Source: Dickeya poaceiphila
GTDB lineage: Bacteria > Pseudomonadota > Gammaproteobacteria > Enterobacterales > Enterobacteriaceae
Direction of reading: 5' to 3'
DNA: 64,000 bases
Assembly: GCF_007858975.2 (NCBI RefSeq)
Contig: NZ_CP042220.2
Location: 2,046,001-2,110,000 of the forward strand
A program made the position numbers and the translations under genes. Under the pieces are notes generated by a model that saw nothing but the letters and a program-made list of their open reading frames with translations, had not been told where the DNA came from and did not search any database. This document shows positions 59,535 through 64,000 of this stretch, piece by piece (the stretch's first letter is position 1; the number at the start of each line of letters is the position of its first letter).

Positions 59535-60829
59535 GAGAGCGTTCAGAATTCTGTGTCACGTTAAAAATTCTACAACGTCATCACGTTATTTAGTCGCCCT
59601 TCAAAATAAATGGCCAACTGTGACAATGTCAAATTCCAGCTCTGGATGGGCATTGTCCATTTTTCCTGTGCGTTCATCAGCCCCAGATAAAGCAGCTTCA
59701 ACAGACTGTTTTCATTCGGGAAAGCACCTTTGGTTTTGGTCAGCTTCCTGAACTGTCTGTGCACCGATTCGATAGCATTTGTGGTGTAAATGACTTTGCG
59801 GATATTTGCCGGATAGCGGAAGTACGCTGACAGATTGTCCCACTTGCGTCGACACGACTGGAGCACCACCGGATACTGCAACCCCCATTTCGCTTCCAGC
59901 TCATCCAGTGCCATTTCGGCCGCTTCTTTTGACACTGCACGGTAGACTGGCTTCAGGTCGGTCATGAAGGCTTTATGGTGCTTTGAGGCCACATATTTAA
60001 TCGAATTGCGTATCTGATGAATGACGCACAACTGCACTTCCGTCTGCGGATAAATGCTGTTTATTGCCTCTGGGAAGCCGGTCAGCCCGTCCACGCAGGC
60101 AATCAGAATGTCTTTAACACCGCGATTTTGCAGGTCGCTTAATACCGACAGCCAGAAGTTAGCCCCCTCACTTTCTGACAGATACAGGCCCAGAACTTCC
60201 TTTTTACCTTCCAGATTCAGGGCCAGCACGGTGTAAACCGCTTTGCTCTGATAGCGGCCATCTTCCCGAATTTTATAGTGAATAGCGTCCAGCCAGACGA
60301 AGGGATAAACCTGCTCCAGCGGGCGCTGTTGCCACTGTTTTAGTTCAGGGATGACTTTATCGGTTACTGCACTGATGGTGGCAGTGGACACGCTGAAGGC
60401 ATATAAATCTTCGATCTCCCGGCTAATGTCCTGATAGCTCATCCCCAGTGCAAACAGGCGAATGATCTTGTGTTCGATCTCGTCGGATAACGTGGTCTGA
60501 TGCTTTTTCACCAACTGGGGTTCAAAAGTGCCATTACGATCGCGCGGAGTCGCCAGTTCGAAGCTGCCCGTCGGGGCTTTAATGGTCTTTTTGCCGGAGC
60601 CATTTTTACGGTTAGCTTCAATGTCCTGAGCCAGATGAGAGTCCAGTTCCGCAGACAGGGCAGCTTCCGTTAACTGTTTGATTAAAGGCGTTAAGATACC
60701 ATCTTTGCCCGTTAATGCCTGACCGGACTGGAGGGCTTTAAGCGCTTTATCGAAATCGAAGGGCTGGGACATATGTCATTCCTTTTTGATTGTATATTAC
60801 CGGAATGACACAGAATTTCTAACACTCCC
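59535..60829 (-). mobile_element. IS256-family insertion sequence, copy 2
   Basis: A 1295-bp copy in inverted orientation to the one at 45627, nearly identical (two base changes seen in the coding part). It sits within the IS4-family element. It is bordered by 51-bp direct repeats of IS4 sequence and not by an 8-9 bp duplication. Confidence 0.95.
59570..60772 (-). CDS. IS256-family transposase, copy 2
   Basis: A 400-residue transposase, intact, with the same DDE residues as copy 1 (Asp162, Asp228, Glu335). It differs at residue 51 (Ile) and at 307, where Trp is replaced by Cys in VLQSCRRKWD; Trp307 is in a segment conserved in the family (QSWRRKWD), so activity of this copy may be reduced. 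Transcribed toward kdsA, opposite to the IS4 transposase. Confidence 0.96.
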   Translation of the reverse strand: MSQPFDFDKALKALQSGQALTGKDGILTPLIKQLTEAALSAELDSHLAQDIEANRKNGSGKKTIKAPTGSFELATPRDRNGTFEPQLVKKHQTTLSDEIEHKIIRLFALGMSYQDISREIEDLYAFSVSTATISAVTDKVIPELKQWQQRPLEQVYPFVWLDAIHYKIREDGRYQSKAVYTVLALNLEGKKEVLGLYLSESEGANFWLSVLSDLQNRGVKDILIACVDGLTGFPEAINSIYPQTEVQLCVIHQIRNSIKYVASKHHKAFMTDLKPVYRAVSKEAAEMALDELEAKWGLQYPVVLQSCRRKWDNLSAYFRYPANIRKVIYTTNAIESVHRQFRKLTKTKGAFPNENSLLKLLYLGLMNAQEKWTMPIQSWNLTLSQLAIYFEGRLNNVMTL

Positions 60830-60880
60830 TTTAAGGATCGGTTGACCGATCCGGTGGCTGATGTAAAAAGGGTTCATGTC
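60830..60880 (+). repeat. 51-bp direct repeat, right copy
   Basis: Exact copy of 59484-59534; here it continues into the IS4 transposase leader (TTCACATGGACCC). Confidence 0.95.
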
Positions 60881-60898
60881 TTCACATGGACCCTTTTT
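60865..60898 (+). terminator. Terminator-like hairpin before the IS4 transposase start
   Basis: AAAAAGGGTTCATG and CATGGACCCTTTTT pair along 14 bases with one G-U, around a TCTTCA loop, ending two bases before ATG 60900. It would block read-through transcription from outside promoters. Confidence 0.65.
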
Positions 60899-60899
60899 A

Positions 60900-62222
60900 A
60901 TGGAACTTTCACAGGCCCTCGGCATTATCAATCTTACCGCTCCCGATGAAGTTCAGAGTCTTGCCGACCTCCTTTCCCCCGACCTTATTCAGCAGGCCTT
61001 TACCCTCACGGATACCGTGACGCTACGTAAGCGTAAGCTTCCCCTCGAATCCATGGTCTGGCTGGTTATAGGTATGGCTATTTTCAACAACAAGCCTGTG
61101 TCCCATATCGTCAATCTGATGGACATCGCTGACCGGACTGGCAGACCTTTTACCGCACCCAGCTCCGTCATTGCCCGCCGCAAAACGCTGGGTGAGGATG
61201 CCATTAGAGTGCTGTTCGAACTGACACAACAGCACTGGCATGAAGAATCCCGGCATCCGCTCTGGAACGGGCTGACGCTGAACGCCGTTGATGGCGTGGT
61301 CTGGCGAACGCCCGACACACCGGAAAATGCCGCTGCCTTCGCGAAAGCGGAAAATCAGTACGGTGAAAAAGGCTTCCCGCAGGTCCGCATGGTGTGTCTG
61401 ATGGAACTGAGCAGTCACCTGCTGCGCGCCAGCGTGATGGGCCGGTATGACGTTAATGAGATGCGGCTGGCGGCAGGACTGGCAAAGCAGGCACCGGATA
61501 ATAGCGTGACGTTGTTCGACAGGGGCTTCTGGTCAACAGGCCTGCTGCATGACTGGCACAGGGCAGGTGAGAACCGCCACTGGTTGTTGCCGCTGAAAAA
61601 GGGCACGCAGTATGAGGTGATACGCAGACTGGGCAGGCAGGATGAACTGATAACGCTGAAGACCTCGCCACAGGCAAGAAAACAGTGGGAAGGTCTGCCG
61701 GATGAGCTCACTGTCCGGTTAATCAGCAGGAAGGTTAACGGTGTGGAACGTCAGGTTGTCACATCGATGACGGACGCGATGCGTTACCCGGCGGCAGACA
61801 TAGCAGAACTCTACAAACACCGGTGGGAAATCGAACTGGGGTATCGTGAGGCGAAGCAGTTGCTGTGCGGCAACCGCTGGACGCTGAGAAGTAAATTACC
61901 GGAGATGGTGAGACAGGAGCTGTGGGGGATACTGCTGACATACAACCTGGTGCGGTATCAGATGGTGAAAATGGCGTTCAGCCTGAAAGGAGATTATCTG
62001 CCGTATCAGCTGAGCTTCAGCGGTTCGGTGGCAGAAATCATGCGGCTGTTAATCGGGCTGCCATGGTCCTCACCGGGAGCAGTGCCGGGACACCTGAAGC
62101 ACTTCTACAGCAATGCCGCGATGCTGAAACTGCCGCCGAGACGGGAGCGGGAGTATGAAAGAGAAGTGAGGCAAAAAAAGCCCAAATACCCTTTTAAAAA
62201 CAATGCCAGTCACCTTAAGTGA
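60900..62222 (+). CDS. IS4-family transposase
   Basis: A 440-residue transposase similar to E. coli IS4 InsG throughout: TVTLRKRKLPLESMVW, WNGLTLNAVDGVVWRTPDTPEN (first catalytic Asp), VTLFDRGFWSTGLL (second Asp), and the YREK-type signature HRWEIELGYREAKQ (catalytic Glu). I chose ATG 60900 (MELSQALGIINL), which matches IS4; the frame also allows an ATG at 60876 inside the leader hairpin. Intact. Its native promoter region has been separated by the IS256 insertion, although the 51-bp repeat restores part of the leader. Confidence 0.93.
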   Translation: MELSQALGIINLTAPDEVQSLADLLSPDLIQQAFTLTDTVTLRKRKLPLESMVWLVIGMAIFNNKPVSHIVNLMDIADRTGRPFTAPSSVIARRKTLGEDAIRVLFELTQQHWHEESRHPLWNGLTLNAVDGVVWRTPDTPENAAAFAKAENQYGEKGFPQVRMVCLMELSSHLLRASVMGRYDVNEMRLAAGLAKQAPDNSVTLFDRGFWSTGLLHDWHRAGENRHWLLPLKKGTQYEVIRRLGRQDELITLKTSPQARKQWEGLPDELTVRLISRKVNGVERQVVTSMTDAMRYPAADIAELYKHRWEIELGYREAKQLLCGNRWTLRSKLPEMVRQELWGILLTYNLVRYQMVKMAFSLKGDYLPYQLSFSGSVAEIMRLLIGLPWSSPGAVPGHLKHFYSNAAMLKLPPRREREYEREVRQKKPKYPFKNNASHLK

Positions 62223-62231
62223 CTGGCATTA

Positions 62232-62250
62232 GCCAACCGGCGGTTTTTTT
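62232..62250 (+). terminator. Right part of the interrupted kdsA terminator
   Basis: GCCAACCGGCGGTTTTTTT. It includes the second copy of the target duplication and the T run. It still forms a minimal GCC-AACC-GGC hairpin and lies between the IS4 transposase and convergent ydgH. Confidence 0.75.
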
Positions 62251-62266
62251 ATGCATCATGCGGCGG

Positions 62267-63217
62267 TTATTTGTATAAGTCGGCGCTGATGGTGTAGTGG
62301 TCGCCATTTTCCTGCCACTGTTTGGTGATGTGGTAGAATTTGGCTCCCTTCTTGTAAGCACGCTTGGCTACGGCCTCAGAGATGTCCGTTGGGCTACTGA
62401 AGCTATCACGGAAACTAATGGAATCAAACGGTGCCATTTGGGCCGCAGTCGCGTTATTCAGTTCCTGAATTTTGGTGCCGTCAGACATCGTGACTGTGTA
62501 GCGGGAACCGACGTTAGAGGATTGAGTCTGGAAGAAGTTACCCACTTTATCACTCAGACTTGAAGAGGTTGCTACGCCGGGGATTTCCACTTTAGAGGCA
62601 GCAGCACCGCCGGCAGCAATCGCAGCCTTGCCTGCTTCGGAGTTGGCAGGGATCATATCCGGACTCTGTACCTGGCGCTTAGGCGCATCCTTTTTGTAGA
62701 CAAAAGCAGTAATAGTTTGGGTCGATCCGCTTGAGTTGATATCCGCCTGACGAACGATGTAGAACGCGTAAGCCCCTTTCTTTCTGGCTGCGTTACCGAT
62801 GGCTTCATTCACTTCTGGTTGATTATTGAACGCGCCGTTCACGGTTACGGTATCGAAAGGCTCAAGGCGGACCGCATCATCTTTTGGCAATTCTCTGACA
62901 CCACTGAATTGGCGATACTGGGTCTCTTTGGTTGCGGCAGGCGCATCTTTTTTATACAAGTCAACCGTTACCTGCCAGCGCCCACCGTTCACTTCAGATG
63001 TGCCTTGAATGTAAAACGCCGCGGCACCGCGTGCATCTGCCTTCAGGGAGGCATCGGCCGCCGCTTCGTAGATAGCATCGTAGCGACCAAAAAAGGTAAT
63101 ACGCTCAAAGGGCTGGAGTGATTGTGCTTTCTCTGGCGTAAGTTCCTGCGCAGCTTGCGCCGAAAACGCTACTATTGATAGAAGAGTGGATGCAACAACG
63201 CTAGTTTTCAGCTTCAT
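62267..63217 (-). CDS. ydgH: YdgH/BhsA/McbA-like periplasmic protein YdgH
   Basis: A 316-residue exported protein: signal peptide MKLKTSVVASTLLSIVAFSAQA, then three DUF1471 domains, each ending in a YKKDAP or DLYK-type strand (VTVDLYKKDAP, ITAFVYKKDAP, ISADLYK). E. coli YdgH has the same three-domain build and lies next to pntA. DUF1471 proteins are linked to stress, biofilm and surface traits; YdgH's role is unclear. ATG 63217 has AAAGGA upstream; frames upstream lack a signal peptide start. Confidence 0.92.
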   Translation of the reverse strand: MKLKTSVVASTLLSIVAFSAQAAQELTPEKAQSLQPFERITFFGRYDAIYEAAADASLKADARGAAAFYIQGTSEVNGGRWQVTVDLYKKDAPAATKETQYRQFSGVRELPKDDAVRLEPFDTVTVNGAFNNQPEVNEAIGNAARKKGAYAFYIVRQADINSSGSTQTITAFVYKKDAPKRQVQSPDMIPANSEAGKAAIAAGGAAASKVEIPGVATSSSLSDKVGNFFQTQSSNVGSRYTVTMSDGTKIQELNNATAAQMAPFDSISFRDSFSSPTDISEAVAKRAYKKGAKFYHITKQWQENGDHYTISADLYK

Positions 63218-63726
63218 AAAAAATCCTTTCGCCTGACGCATACGGTGAATACGTACCAAGCCATTTTCTGTGGTAGCCGCTGATTATGGCATGGAACCTG
63301 AGGTTATGCCTCTGCATTTTAAGCTAAATTCCGCAAGGCCTCAGAGTGGATGCGGGAATAGGAAAAAATGCAAATAATCACCATTAATAATCGAATTCAT
63401 TTTATAAGCGACATTTATCTTGGTTAGTGTGATTAACAAAGCGTTAACACTGCCTTTTTGTGAGATATCTTTGAACATTGCGATAGCAATAATGGTAGAA
63501 AAAATTGTTTTAGCTGTGATTTTTGACCATAAACAGGCGCTGTTGCCTACCATAACTCTGCTTTTATAACCTAATAGTTTTAACAGTGGATCATTAATTC
63601 CATTTTAAGTAGGTTATAAAGGGACTTATCTCTGCCGTCGAGGGTGCTGGCAACAGCGATAAGTTATCTTTAAGGTGATTGATACAGCCTATATAACATC
63701 TTCGTGACAACGAAAAGGGATTCACA
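63218..63726. other. Intergenic region between ydgH and pntA
   Basis: 509 bases, AT-rich in the middle, between divergent genes. It must carry both promoters. No gene, repeat or riboswitch is recognised; short minus-strand frames here are unsupported. Confidence 0.5.
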
Positions 63727-64000
63727 ATGCGTATTGGTGTACCAAAAGAGAGGTTGGCCAATGAAGCCCGTGTCGCAGCCACGCCAAAAACGGTGGAGCA
63801 ACTGCTGAAACTGGGCTTTGAGGTCGCTATTGAGCGTGGGGCGGGAAAGCTCGCCAGTTTCGAAGATAGCGCTTATGAGCAAGTGGGCGCGACGATTCTG
63901 GATACGGCAGATGTCTGGCAGAGTGATATTCTGCTCAAGGTGAATGCGCCGCTGGACGAGGAAATAGAATTAACCCGCTCCGGTAGCACGATCATCAGTT
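63727..64000 (+). CDS. pntA: NAD(P) transhydrogenase alpha subunit PntA, 5' part
   Basis: The first 91 codons of pntA; the gene runs off the window. The protein starts MRIGVPKERLANEARVAATP, followed by KTVEQLLKLGFEVAIERGAG, the usual N-terminus of the alanine dehydrogenase/PNT family. With PntB it forms the inner-membrane, proton-driven transhydrogenase that makes NADPH from NADH. AAGGGA precedes the ATG. The order ydgH (divergent) - pntA is as in E. coli; pntB is expected next outside the window. Confidence 0.95.
   Translation, partial: MRIGVPKERLANEARVAATPKTVEQLLKLGFEVAIERGAGKLASFEDSAYEQVGATILDTADVWQSDILLKVNAPLDEEIELTRSGSTIIS

Larger units (their letters stand above)
59472..62231 (+). mobile_element. 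IS4-family element interrupted by IS256 copy 2
   Basis: Terminal inverted repeats TAATGCCGATCGTTTAAGG (59472-59490) and the complement of CCTTAAGTGACTGGCATTA (62213-62231) agree at 15 of 19 positions and match the known IS4 ends. A 10-bp target duplication, GCCAACCGGC, flanks it. Without the 1295-bp IS256 copy and one 51-bp repeat it would be 1414 bp, close to IS4 (1426 bp). Its right end holds a 12-bp palindrome (AATGCCAGTCAC / GTGACTGGCATT) across the transposase stop. Confidence 0.92.

Overview
The window looks like chromosomal DNA from an enterobacterium of the Pectobacteriaceae, most likely Dickeya or a close relative. The basis is gene order and protein similarity recalled from known families; no database search was run. 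Nearly every housekeeping block follows Escherichia coli order: yobF-cspC-rlmA-mntP-yobD-manZYX-yoaE-sdaA-nudL-pabB-yoaH-yoaB-yoaA-tsaB-yeaY-fadD-rnd-minEDC-ycgL-ycgM-ycgN, then dsbB-fadR-ycgB-dadA, then ychF-pth-ychH-prs-ispE-lolB-hemA-prfA-prmC-sirB1-kdsA, then ydgH-pntA. No tRNA, rRNA or CRISPR array was seen.

Layout. 1-23 kb is conserved core: cold shock protein, Mn2+ export with its yybP-ykoY riboswitch, mannose PTS, serine deaminase, p-aminobenzoate synthesis, tRNA modification, fatty acid activation, RNase D and the Min division-site system. 23-26 kb holds an orphan phage-type tail fibre gene with a compositional break. 26-33 kb carries dsbB, fadR, ycgB, dadA and a lone ABC-type binding protein; the nhaB and dadX genes expected from E. 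coli order are missing. 33-42.4 kb is a tightly overlapping recC-recB-recD operon that lacks ptrA and is quite unlike the E. coli proteins. 42.7-44 kb is an AT-rich MFS transporter behind a shortened ERIC-like repeat, followed by dbpA.

Accessory zone and nested transposons. At 45.6-46.9 kb there is a 1295-bp IS256-family element. Directly beyond it (47.0-48.5 kb) four small tandem genes on the minus strand each encode a probable signal peptide followed by long glycine-rich tracts built on X-Gly-Gly triplets (X mostly Asp or Asn). This cluster is the best candidate here for an undescribed system. After the core block ychF to kdsA, an IS4-family element sits exactly inside the kdsA terminator hairpin. 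A second, inverted IS256-family copy lies inside that IS4 and is bordered by an unusual 51-bp direct repeat instead of the usual 8-9 bp.

How the genes work together. Several operons are coherent: manXYZ (sugar uptake), minCDE (septum placement), recCBD (double-strand break processing), hemA-prfA-prmC (tetrapyrrole start, release factor 1 and its methyltransferase), ispE-lolB. The accessory pieces (tail fibre, recCBD, MFS gene, glycine-rich cluster, IS elements) break the synteny and point to acquisition or rearrangement. Start sites were chosen from Shine-Dalgarno spacing and family alignment; several use GTG or TTG.
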